Assembly (NCBI GenBank): GCA_030267565.1
Contig: BRXU01000037.1
Location: forward strand, 717,001-781,000
Direction: 5' to 3'
Length of the DNA: 64,000 nt
Origin: Pleodorina starrii
Taxonomy: Eukaryota > Chlorophyta > Chlorophyceae > Chlamydomonadales > Volvocaceae
The notes beneath the pieces are model-generated. The model saw only the letters and a program-made list of their open reading frames with translations. It was not told where the DNA came from and did no database searches. Position numbers and translations under genes: made by a program. The first letter of the stretch is position 1; the number at the start of each line of letters is the position of its first letter. Shown in pieces: positions 23,333-34,256 of this stretch.

Positions 23333-25111
23333 TTAGGCATCGTTTTGCCGGTGGTGCACCGCTGCCTGCCAGTGCTGCAGCGCCGCTGTGTACAGGAAGT
23401 TGGACACGCCGTACCATTCCTGCAGCTTCAGCCGGATGCAGGCGCTGATGAGGTGCGGCTGCAGCAGGCGGTTGTGCTGCTTGTTCTTGATGTAGCTCAT
23501 GACCGAAAACGTGCACTCCACCTCGACTGAGCCGGGCACAATTGTGGCCGCCAGCTGGGCAAGCTGCCCATACTCGCTAATGCTGTCCGCCACACTGCAT
23601 GGGGTTCCGAGTGAGATCCGTCCAGAACGCGGTGAGAAGGCCCTTCGGGTACTTTGCACTGCACGGGACGGCCTCGAGCAGCAGCACCGCACGCTCCCTG
23701 GCCTCTAGCAAGAACACCGCGCACTGCTCCCTCAGCTTCGCCATATCTATCGACGAGGGGCGTTAGCTGGGCCGTGCCGCTGGGCGCTGGCCCTGGGGTG
23801 CCGTATGTCGTATCGCTCCAGATCGTCCAGCACTGCAATCCTGGGCTTGTCACGGAAGAACTCAGGGTAGACGATGTGCAGCGCCTTCATCAACGGCTCG
23901 GGGGGGGACCGGCGGGTCAGGTCTGCAAGCAGTGCTCCTCGTCTGCATATGCACTCGTGATCTGCTCCTTGCCGTACATGACCACCCGGTGCTCCAGCTC
24001 GCGGTCCATCTGCTTGAGCCGGTGGAAAGGCCTACCTGCCTGGCCGGTGGGCGGCGGGATGGCGGAGATCTCCAGCTCAATGTCACGCACGGGCTGGATG
24101 AGGAAGCCGCTGTCGTCGTACTTCAGAGGGCAGTTGCCGTAGCCGGTGGCGAGATAGCTGTCAAGATCACTGAAGTCCGGGCCCGTGTAGGCGGTGGCCA
24201 TGTCCACGTACATGGCTCGGATGCGCTCGCTGCTGTTTCGTGCGCTGCAGGGACTCCAACGAGCTCCCCACGTAGGCGTCGCACGACTGGCAGAGGTACA
24301 GGAAGGCCTGCATACATATACGAGCGGTTGACGGTTGGCGGTTACTTCTCTAGCCTCAGGCTAGCTCAAACGATTATTAAAGTGCTGCATGATTGTCTTA
24401 ACTGGATATAAACAACAATGGACCCTGCCGAAGATCCAGTCTCATCAGGTTCGCACCTGAAACGCACCCAGCATGCATCGGCTCGCTCCAACACGCTCCA
24501 AGCCACTCCTTGAACGCCTGCAGTGCAACCGCCGGCTGCTCCTCGACGAGCCGAACTGAGCCACGCACCATGTGTCGGCGGACTCGAGCATCTGGTTGCC
24601 CTTGGTGCCCGCCGACTTGCTTGGCGCAGTGGGAGAAGGCACTCTGCCGCTTGGCGCTGATGCTGTGGTAGCTGTGGGCGCTGCTGATGGCGCTGTGGAT
24701 CTTGGCGACGACGGGATTGTTGCTGAGAACGCCGGCTGCCAGGTTGGTTCGGTGCACCATATCCCAGATGCCCACGGGTTGGCCCATCCGTGAGCCACCG
24801 GATGACACCCGTGTGATCACGCATCATGACGCCGGCGCCGTCTGCCCCAATAATGCCAACGACCTTCTGAGCCAGTTGGTCGGCCGTAAGGTGCGGCCGG
24901 CTCCGAAGCGTGCTGAGCAGCAGGGTGCTCAGGTAGCCAGCATCCGTCCGGGGCCGAGCAGATCTGCGCCAGCTCGACGAGCACCGCCTGGCGCGACCAG
25001 CCATCCACGTAATACATGTAGATGCACATGAAGCTGGTGTTGCTGATGTCGGTCAAAGCTGATGCTGATGAAGTTGGCCACCTCGTCGCACACAGCCTCC
25101 GCAAGGGCCAC
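23333..25111 (-). pseudogene. hAT-like transposase, fragmented
   Basis: Minus-strand pieces in different frames read in order: ALAEAVCDEVANFISISFD, then DISNTSFMCIYMYYVDGWS, then LAQKVVGIIGADGAGVMMRD, then MVHRTNLAAGVLSNNPVV, and near the end VEVECTFSVMSYIKNKQHN followed by RLLQPHLISACIRLKLQEW. The GADGAGVM block matches the RNase-H-like core of hAT transposases, and the last block the C-terminal dimerisation region, most like the ZNF862-type branch. Several frame changes make it non-functional, unless some gaps are introns, which I could not show. No terminal inverted repeats were identified. Confidence 0.65.
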
Positions 25112-25119
25112 GTGGTGCC

Positions 25120-25364
25120 TGCGGGTGCCGGGTGGTGCCTGAGGCTGCTTTTGGGTCCCTGAGGTTGCTCTGGGGTGCCCCGAGGTGCCTAAGGGTGTTC
25201 GGGGGTGCTGAGGGGCATCCGGGGGTGCCTGGGGGTGGTTGGGTATGCCTGGGGGATCCCGGGGGCCCTTGGGAGGGCACAGGAGGACGTTTGGGTGCCT
25301 AGGGGTGCCTGGGGTTGCCGGGTTGTGCCTAACGGTGCAGGAGGGTGCTCTGAGGTGTCCTGGG
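25120..25364. repeat. G-rich degenerate repeat at the 3' end of LINE-B'
   Basis: Imperfect units of about 12 bases with the core ggtgcctgggg run from about 25120 to the 3' end of the neighbouring retrotransposon. Confidence 0.6.
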
Positions 25365-28351
25365 CTTTTGTTCTGCGGGGGACCTTACAAGGACGGGGAA
25401 GGCGAAAGAGCCCAACTGGCAAGCCGAGTTAGACCGGCAAGACACACCACCTGGCGAGAAACCCAAAACCACCGCAGGGAGCCAAAGAGAGAGGAGCCAA
25501 GCAACGCCCAAACTCGCAGCCAGGACAGGGACAGGGACAGGGGCAGCAAAAGGAGAGTAACCTCCTCTGCACGGGCGGCACACACGGCCACCCCTTCCTC
25601 CAAGACACCAAGGAGGGAACCAAAGCCAAAGCACCAGGCCCCCAACAGCAACCACACCTACAACACAACCACAACCCGCACAACCTCAACAGACAGGGGC
25701 GAAACCCACAACCCGCTCAACAGCAACCACAAGCAACCCTGGCAAGCAGCCACAACACGCAAAACCAAAAGGCCTACAAGCCTGCCAGGGAGCAACACGG
25801 GAAAAGTGAACAGCTCAACCTGCGACAAACCCACACCACGGACACCCCCGCCCGCAGGCCGAGACCAGCCTACCCCAGGACCCCCGCACCGCACCACACC
25901 TCCCTCCAAAGACAACCCGCACCGCTCTCACTCTACCCAGAAACAAGCACAACCGGAAACTCCCTCAAGGCGACCCGAGCCCACCGAGAAACTACGGAGA
26001 GGCGAAACGGGCAACAAACGCCTGCGGTGCCGCCTGACCGGGGGCCAGGGCACAAGCACACCGGCCGACAAACCCCCCGCCACAACCCAAAGCCCAACCT
26101 CAAGCACTCCCGCACCGCGCGCACCCCAAGAAACCCCCGAGGCACAGATCGCGTCCCCAGAACCTCCCAGCCCGCGTTACGGCACCCGGTGACTGGCCAG
26201 ACCCCAGTTGGAGACCCCCAGCCTCCGGCCCCCACCCTCCAAGCGCCGAGCTGCCCCAGACCCTCAGAGCGACCAAGAGCGCCACCGACCGACGACTCCC
26301 CCGCTCGAACCCCACCCCAAAGAACCCGCAGATCGCACCCTACCCCACCGAACCGTCACACCGCCCGCACTCCTGGAACCTCCCAAAACGCACTGTGGGC
26401 CGGGTCCGGGCCCAAACAAGCTGGACAGCGCAGGGGCGGGCGCGCGGCTACGTCCGTCTGTTCCGCCGCGCGCGCCTCACTCCCTCACTCGCGTCAGCCA
26501 GGGGCACCCACCACGGCCCCTGGCCAACCAACTCAGCGGCGCAGACGACTGCGGGCCGCGCTTAGCGGGAGCCACGCGAGAGGCGTCACACACCTCAACC
26601 AAAAACGCCTACCAAGACTAGCTACCACCCCCCACCTGGCCAGCCTCCTCGCGCGCTCACGGGGCTCTAGAGCTCTACACAAAGAGTGCCTCTGAACGCC
26701 CTCTACCCCTGGGGCAGGGGCCCACGACAACGGGGCGGCACCACCGCAGCCCAGAAAAAAACGAGGCAAGGGAAAGCCCACCTAGGCCCCCAGACAAGGT
26801 CCCTCACGAGAACGAGGGGCTGAGTCCCCTCACCAAGGGCTCCCACAAAAGCCAGCACAGCAAGGAGCCCGACTGCCACAACGAACACGACAACCAAGGT
26901 GCTGCTGCAGGAACCGCTCACTAAAGCACCCAACCGCACGTTGGCCCGCCAGGCGGCCTCCTCCTGGGGGCTACAGGTTCCCCGACACTGCCCAGCGCGG
27001 GGCAAAACAAACACCCACGGCCGCGGGGGGGATGACAAGCCGGCGCGGCGCCCCCCTGGAAAAACCCACTATGGGGCACGGCTCATAGGCGCTGCCTGCC
27101 CTCGCCTACCATGCAGAGAAAACCTGCCCCTCCGTCCCTGGCCGCCTGCGGAGCCCAGCACCACCTACCCTCCCTCTGCAACCCCTCCCTCTCCACCTCT
27201 CCCTCTCCCTAAAGCGCCAAAACTGCAGGCCTCGCGCGCCGCACTCCTCAGCCGCCAGACAGCACAAAACCGCCCCTTACTCCTCGACGGGCCCCGTCTC
27301 CCGGGAAGAGGGTACACACCCACACTCACACCAGACAAAGCACACAGGCCTGCTCCTTCCCCTCCCTGCTAGCCCACGAGACCCTCGGCCAGGAAACCCT
27401 TGCCCGCACGCCCAGCCCTCCCCTTGCCCACCGCCCTTCCTGCTCTCCTCGCTCCACTCACCCTCTCCAGGCTCCCCCCCCAGCCCTCCAATCCCCCCCA
27501 CCCTCCTCCCCCCCACCGCCCGCTCCCTCATCCCCTCCAACCAACGCCCCTGCCCCGTCACTAGCACAGCTGCTTAGGCCGTGATCTCCACCGGGGCTGC
27601 GCACCGCATTCACTCCTCAACGACCGCTAGGATGGGGTGCTGCGGCCCCACTCTGTCCCAGCCGTGCCGGGGGGTCTCCAGCGCCGCAAACAAGCGCAAG
27701 CGCGCCCAGAAGTCCGTCACCGCTGCCGCCGCCGCTTCCCCCGCCGCCACCTCTCCGGCCCCTGCTTCCTGCGTCGGTGATTCACCCGCGGGGGCGTTCA
27801 GCGCGGGTCCCTCCTGCTGTGTTGCCCCTCCCTCCCGGGTGAAGAAGTCGGTGAAGGCCCCCTGGCGCGGTCCCTGTCGCTGGGGCTGGGGCTGCACCTG
27901 TTGCTGCTGCTGTTGCTGCTGCTGCCCCGTCGCTGCTGCGGCCCCATCTCGCCCCTGCCTTCGGGTTGCTGCTCGAAGGCAGCACCTTCCGACTTCCATG
28001 GCGGACAGCGCCGCTAGGGCGATCACGTCCCAGGGGGCCTGCTCACACCCAGGTGGCGCTTGGGCGAGCCAGAGTTGCTGCCGGGTGGTGGTGGCCCCCG
28101 CTGCTGCTTGGGGGGGTGGCAGGTGCCGGTCGATCTGCTCCCGAACGGCCCTCGCGATCGGGCATTCCCAGAAGTGGTGCAGTCGCGGGGAGCAGGGTCG
28201 GCCGGCATCGGCCTCCCCATAGGCCCCGCACCCGCACGCCTCAATGGGCACCCGGGCCAGGTGTGTGTTGCCAGGCAGGGGTACGCCGTCCACCGCTAGG
28301 CGCCACATAGTCTCCTTGTTGTCGTTCTCCCAGCGCACTCCGGACCACAGG
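25365..28351 (-). mobile_element. LINE-B' (sister family of LINE-B), 3' part, cut by a LINE-B insertion
   Basis: On the minus strand the end of an ORF2 (stop at 27610) is followed by a ~2.2-kb 3' UTR ending at about 25365 in a short A-rich tail. Its last ~270 bp are closely similar to the 3' end of LINE-B (ctgcgggggaccttacaagg against ctgcgagggacgttacaagg, and onward). The rest of the UTR and the ORF2 end are different. The 5' side is cut at 28351 by the poly(A) end of LINE-B copy B1, so B1 inserted into this element. Confidence 0.75.
27610..28351 (-). pseudogene. C-terminal end of a LINE ORF2 (zinc-binding region)
   Basis: About 245 residues ending in HPILAVVEE. The start, DNKETMWRLAVDGVPLPGNT, and the following CGCGAYG...PRLHHFWECPIARAV resemble the C-terminal zinc-binding region of algal L1-like ORF2 proteins: CxC, then H-F-x-E-C. 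Then comes a low-complexity segment with nine consecutive glutamines encoded by a trinucleotide run. The upstream part, including RT, is not in the window. Confidence 0.65.
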
Positions 28352-28609
28352 CGTTTTTTTTTCTGCGAGGGACGTTACAAGGACTGGGAAAGCGAAGCCC
28401 AACGGGCAAGCCGAGCAAGACCGGCAAGCCACAACAACCTGGCAAGAAGCCCAAAAAACCACCGCAAGGAGCCGAGGAGAGAGAAAAAGCCAAGCAACAC
28501 CTAAACTCGCAGACAGGACAGGGACAGGGACGGGGGCAGCAAGAGGCCAGGAGCCACTGCTGCACGGGCGGCACACACGGCCACCCCTTCCTCCAAGACA
28601 CCAAGGAGG

Positions 28610-28830
28610 GAAACCGAAACCAACACCAGGGCCCAACACCAGGGCCAAACCCCAGGGCCCAACACCAGGGCCAACACCACGGCCCAACACCAGGGCCAAC
28701 CCCACAGCCCAACCCCAGGGCCCAACACCAGGGCCCAAAACCAGAGCCAACACCACGGCCCAACACCAGGGCAAAAACCACGGCCCAACACCCGGGCCAG
28801 CACCACTGACCAACAATAGGGCCCGTCACC
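28610..28830 (-). repeat. 12-13-bp tandem repeat in the LINE-B 3' UTR
   Basis: Units such as cccaacaccaggg and ccaacaccacgg alternate about 16 times. The same array recurs with changed unit number in the other copies (near 40580, 45230, 48200, 57600 and, on the plus strand, 30870-31100). It produces long fake frames rich in Gly, Pro and Trp or in Gln and Pro. Confidence 0.9.
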
Positions 28831-30319
28831 GGGGACAAACCCTAGGGCCGGGCAAAGGCCCCAACAGCGACCACAGCAACAACACAACCACAACCTGCGC
28901 AACCTCAACAGCCAAGGGGCGACCCCTACACCCAGGGCGACAGCAACAGGAACGGCAAACAAAACCGGGCAACCGCCACAGCGAACCAGGGCGGACAAGC
29001 CCCCCCCCGCCGGGGAGCACCAGAGGAAACAGGAAAACCACAGCACGCCCTAAGAGAACCCCGCACCACCGAAACCGCCTCTAAGAGCCACAAAAGCCGC
29101 AGGGACGGCGCCACACGAAGCACACCAGAGACAAACAACAACTGACCCCACCCTGGGGGCGTCCCCGCAAGACAGCAGGCCCCAAGACACACCTCCCTCC
29201 CAAGACACCCCGCACCGCAGGAACCGCACTCCCGCGGCCCCCCGGCTCCCAAGAACCCCCACGGGTGCAGCAGGGGCAGCACCGCCTGGTGGGAAGCCAG
29301 GGCACAAGCGCGCCGGCGACAAGACTCCCGCAGACCCCACCCTGGGGGCGTCCCCTCCAGACAGCGACCCCCGAACCGCGCCTGCCTCCCACGGCAGCCT
29401 GCACCGCACCAACCCTGCACCGAAGCCCCCCCGCCCCTCCCCAGACCCCCTCCGAAACCCCCCCCCGCGCCGCACGCAACCCACTCCCAAGACCCCCCGT
29501 CCCCCAAAAACCCCCTCCAGGCCGCAGGGAGAGCACCGCCGGGTCGGAGACCAGAGCACGAGAGCGCCTGCGACAAGACACCCACAGACCCCACACAGGG
29601 GGCGTCCCCTCCAGACAGCAACCCCCGAACCGCACCTGCCTCCCACGGCAGCCTGCACCACACCAACCCTGCACCGAAGCTCCCCCGACCCCCAAGACCC
29701 CCGCAGGCCCCACCCACAGCAAGCCCCGCACCGCACCCCCCTCCCTAGGCAACCCGCACCGCACTCCCCCCACCCTCGAAGCCCCTCGCACCCTAAGAAC
29801 CTCAGACACCGAGACCCGCGACTCCCAACACCCCGCTCACGACGGCCCCGGCTGCCCTGTCAGCTGAGCTGCTGCCTGGCTGGGCTGGGCGCTGATGGCT
29901 GACCCGGATGGGGAGACCTGCTGTGCTGCCTGGGCGCCCCCGGCGGATGCCTGTGGTGCTGGGACCGGGGCCACCCGGGACAGATGAACCTGCAGACGCG
30001 GGCTGCTGCCAGCCACCCGCTGCACGGAGCAGAGGACGCCTTCATGCGCCCAGGAGGCTTCGAAGGCATCCAACCGGCCGGGCTTCAGCTGCGCTGTGAT
30101 GTGGCCCCGGGGCAGCCCCGCCAGGGTGTCCTCGGAGAGCGCCGCCATGCTGAAATGTGCCCTCATGAGACGCTGCAGCTCCCCAATGACGCAGCCCACC
30201 ACCGTGGCCGACGGATTTTCATCAGGCTCCGCCCTGTGGTAGTGGCCCCAGACCGCCCACAGCCAAGTGGCTCGAAGGGCTGCCCACAGCAGCTGCAGTC
30301 CAGGGCTGGTGGGGTAGGC

Positions 30320-31356
30320 TTAGGGTGGGGTCTGCGGGAGTCTTGTCGCCGGCGCGCTTGTGCCCTGGCTTCCAGCCAGGCGGTACTGCCCCTGCTGCGC
30401 CCGTGGGGGTTCTTGGGAGCCGGGGGGCCGCGGGAGTGCGGTTCCTGCGGTGTGGGGTGTCTTGGGAGGGAGGCGTGTCTTGGGGCCTGCTGTCTTGCGG
30501 GGACGCCCCCAGGGTGGGGTCGGTTGTTGTTTGTCTCTGGTGCGCTTCGTGTGGCGCCGTCCCTGCGGCTTTGGTGGCTCTGGGAGGCGGTTTAGGTGGT
30601 GCGGGGTTCTTCGGGCGTGCTGTGGTTTTCCTGTTTCCTCTGGTGCTCCCCGGCGGGGGGGGCTTGTCCGCCCTGGTTCGCTGTGGCGGTTGCCCGGCTT
30701 TGTTTGCCGTTCCTGTTGCTGTCGCCCTGGGTGTAGGGTTCGCCCCTTGGCTGTTGAGGTTGTGCAGGTTGTGGTTGTGTTGTCGCTGTGGTCGCTGTTG
30801 GGGCCTTTGCCCGGCCCTGGGGTTTGTCCTCGGGGACGGGCCCTGTTGTTGGTCAGTGGTGCTGGCCCGGGTGTTGGGCCGTGGTTTTTGCCCTGGTGTT
30901 GGGCCGTGGTGTTGGCTCTGGTTTTGGGCCCTGGTGTTGGGCCCTGGTGTTGGCCTGTGGGATTGGCCCTGGTGTTGGGCCGTGGTGTTGGCCCTGGTGT
31001 TGGGCTGTGGGGTTGGCCGTGGTGTTGGGCCGTGGTGTTGGCCCTGGTGTTGGGCCCTGGGGTTTGGCCCTGGTGTTGGGCCCTGGTGTTGGTTTCGGTT
31101 CCCTCCTCGGTGTCTTGGAGGAAGGGGTGGCCGTGTGTGCCGCCCGTGCAGCAGTGGCTCCTGGCCTCTTGCTGCCCCCGTCCCTGTCCCTGTCCTGTCT
31201 GCGAGTTTAGGCGTTGCTTGGCTTTTTCTCTCTCCTCGGCTCCTTGCAGTGGTTTCTTGGGCTTCTTGCCAGGTTGTTGTGGCTTGCCGGTGTTGCTCGG
31301 CTTGCCCGTTGGGCTTCGCTTTCCCAGTCCTTGTAACGTCCCTCGCAGAAAAAAAA
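30320..31356 (+). mobile_element. 5'-truncated LINE-B 3' UTR inserted in antisense into B1
   Basis: A plus-strand copy of the last ~1030 bp of LINE-B ending cgtccctcgcag plus eight A (31349-31356). It splits the ORF2 sequence ggtaggccggccaccc. The bases ggc occur on both sides (30317-30319 and 31357-31359), a possible 3-bp target duplication. The intact sequence across the site is seen in copy B2 near 42280. Confidence 0.9.
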
Positions 31357-33299
31357 GGCCGGCCACCCTCCCGGCCAGTCCCCCAGTAGCACAGCCGGCT
31401 GGCTGAAGGGCAAGTCCGCGGCCCCGGAGACTGCCGCCCACAGCTCTGCCAGCCAAACCCGAGCTGCGGTGTAAGCCCCACACTCCAAGAAGACGTGGGT
31501 CAGGCTGGCGACATGCAGGCTGCCGTCCACCGAGCAGCTAGGAGCAGGGCAGTGGGCACGCTGCGGCTGACCTTTGGAGGCCAGGTACACCCCGCACGGG
31601 AGCCGTCCATGGTGCAGCCGCCAGGCTAGCGCCTTGGCCCGGTTGCTTGCGGGGCAGTCCCACAGCCGCTGCCAGGCCCGCCGGCGGTCGAGGGGAGACA
31701 TGCCAGCCGGGCCATCAGCTGCCTGGTCTACCTCCGGGGCCGGCCCGGCGGGTGCCGACGGTCCGGCGGCGGCACCGGGGTCCTGCTGGTGCGGTGCCGC
31801 ATGGGGGGGAGGAGCGTGGCCGCATCCAGCCGGGGCTGGGTGTGGGGTTCATGGCAAACCACCGGCTGCGGCTGGGTGCTTGCTGAGCCAGCCAGTGTTG
31901 GTGCCAGCGGGCCTCCTGTTGCTGTAGCTGGCTGTGCGGCTGCTCTGGCCACGCCGCGGGCATGAGGGGCCCCGTGTCCTGGTCCCGGCCCCAGCTGTGA
32001 CCGCGGGCGGTGAGGCGGTGGTGCACCTCACTCACTGTGTAGTGGATGAGGGGCAGCACGCCGTGGCCGTGGCTGAGGGGGTAGCACTGGACCGAGTCCC
32101 AACGCCCCAGCAGCTGGTATTCCACTGGCCATGAGGAGGCGCGTTGGGCCGGGGGTGCCTCGTTGTATCGCTGATGGTCCTCCAAGGTCCAGTGTCGGCG
32201 CGGCTTGCGGCCCGGCAGCACGCAGGCTGCAGGCCAGTCGGCGTCCCCTGCTGCTCCGGCCTGCTCGCTGTCTGGGGGCACCAAGCGGCCGTTGGGCAGG
32301 ACGGCCCACAAGACTCCCGTAGGGCTGCTTACCCGGCTGCCATCGGGTGACAGGAATCAGTCGGGCGCCGGCGGCAGTTCGGGGTCCAGGGGGTCGGCTG
32401 GCAGCAGTCTCCGCCAGTCGGCTGGGATAGCCCCAAGGACCGCCTGCATGAGGGGTTCGTGCTGGGTCATGGGCGACGCTGCACGGAGCTTGGCCAGGGT
32501 GCGGGGTCTCAGGTGGGCGGTCCCAGCCGGCGGGGTGAAGGGCTGGGCGGTGGCGGGGTCACGCAGGGCTGCGTTGAAGAACAGGGGCTCATGCAGGATG
32601 GCACGCGCGTCCGTGGTCTCTGGGTAGGCCAGCCGGGTCGGGAGCGAGGAGCGGTAGGACTGCACCAGGCTGGCAATGAACGTAGGCAGGCTGGGGGGCG
32701 GGTCCGCCGTGCCATACACCCAGCCCCACCCAGTGGTCCCATCCGGCCTGTACTCGTCGAGCAGACCCCGCATGATCTGCTTCCAAGGCTGCTGGCCGGG
32801 CTGAGCGAGCTGGGCGAGGGGCTTCGCATGCAGGGCGACCAGGAAGGCGTCGAGGTCGAGATGGCCGACTCCACCACAGTCGCGATCCTGGCAGGCGATC
32901 TCCGGGCCAGGCTTCAGCAGGGCCCGTCCGTGGCACACCAGGGACGCGTCTTCCTCCAGGAGCGACCAGGCCACAAAGCCGTCGATATGCTTGCGGAGTG
33001 CCGCCAGCTGGGGTGGGGTGGGGCGGATGATGGAGAGGTGGTATGCCAGGGTGTTTCCCAGCACCTGCTTGGCCACATGCACCCTGCCCACGAGGCTGAG
33101 GCCATGTCGCCGCCACACATGGCCGAGACGCTGGACCCGCTGAATTCTGCTGGTGTAGCAGAGCCGCTTGGCCTCCGCCGGGTCCAGAGTGAGAGGGATT
33201 CCCAGGTGGCGTGAGGGATCCTCACCGGGAGTCGGGAAACTCGCTCCGGTTGCGGCGTTGGGCCCCGCCACCGGCTCGTGGGTGCCCAGCACCATCCCC

Positions 33300-33538
33300 T
33301 TTTTTTTAATTCCGGAGGAACCCCGACTCGGGACATGGGACACACATGTTGTCTGGCGGCTCCACTGATGCTGCCACTTCTGCTGAGTAGCTAGCGTGCC
33401 AGGCTTCTGGGTGACTCCAAGGGCCAGCTGGTTGGTGCTGATGACTGTATGATGAGTCTTGTAAACCTCCGGACGGGACAGGGACAGGGGTGGGCACCCT
33501 CCATTCTCATCACACCCCGGGCAATGGTCACTGACTGA
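33300..33538 (-). mobile_element. ~240-bp poly(A)-tailed insertion of unknown origin in B1 ORF2
   Basis: Against the intact ORF2 at 62320, B1 has lost about 38 bp and gained ~240 bp of unrelated sequence that ends, on the minus strand, in aatt plus eight A. This has the form of a retroposed RNA inserted with a target deletion. I recognise neither a tRNA-type promoter nor a coding sequence in it, so it could be a SINE, a processed host transcript or a fragment of another element. Confidence 0.6.
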
Positions 33539-34256
33539 AGAACAGCTGGACTGCCGCGGTAGCGACCTCCCCATCCCTGTCGACATTGCTGACCGTGAGC
33601 ACCGTATCGTCCGCGTGGTGGGTGACAGGGGGGGCTGGCACGTTGTTGGGGAGGGTGGGGGTGCTGAGAGCGTTGGTGCTGCGCAGGTGGTGCAGGTACG
33701 AGGTGAGGGGTTCCAGCTGCATGACCCACAGGACGGGCGACAGGGTGCTGCCCTGCTGAAGGCCGTTGCGGACCGGGAAAGGTGCTGACCGGTGCCCATT
33801 GACCACCACCCGGCAGGAGCCATCGGACGTGAGCAGGCGCAGCCAGCGCTGTGTGTGCTGACCGAAGCCCATGGCCTCGGCCACCCGGTAGAGCCAGGGG
33901 CGATGGACCCGGTCGTAGGCCTTCTCGATGTCGAGGATGATGAGGGCTGCTGGTTGCTGCGAGTGCCGCACCCACTCCGCCAGGGCCAGGTGGTAAAGGG
34001 TGTTGTCCCGGATGTCCCGGCCGCTGATGAAGGCAGTCTGCAGCGGGTCTATCAGGTAGTCCAGTGCCGGCTGTAGGCGATTGCTGACGGCCTTGCAGAC
34101 AAGCTTGTAGTCGCATTGGAGCAGGCTGATGGGCCGGTAGCTGCTCAGGCTGGGCCGGGGCAGGCCTTTGCCTTTGTAGATGAGAGTGATGACCCCTTCG
34201 CGCCAGCTGAGCGGCAGGGAGTTGGCAGCTGCGGCCCCGGACTCCATGGATCCCCG

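Larger units (their letters stand above)
29837..34256 (-). pseudogene. LINE-B B1 ORF2: RT core to C-terminus, with two insertions
   Basis: Minus-strand blocks: SLPLSWREGVITLIYKG, RPISLLQCDYKLV, ILDIEKAYDRVH, NGLQQGSTLSPVL and HHADDTVLTV (the active site is HADD), then a C-terminal domain with CPAPSCSVDGSLHVASLTHV and FLECGAYTAARVW, and the end QAAAQLTGQPGPS. Two insertions at 33300-33538 and 30320-31356 break it, so this copy cannot make a full protein. Compared with the copy at 60-63 kb the sequence is nearly identical, which suggests recent activity of the family. Confidence 0.85.

Noticed and set aside
28241..29046. Gly/Pro/Trp-rich or Gln-rich frames in the LINE-B 3' UTRs, also in the other copies
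   Set aside because: They come from the 12-13-bp tandem repeat and high GC, shift frame between copies and lie after the ORF2 stop.
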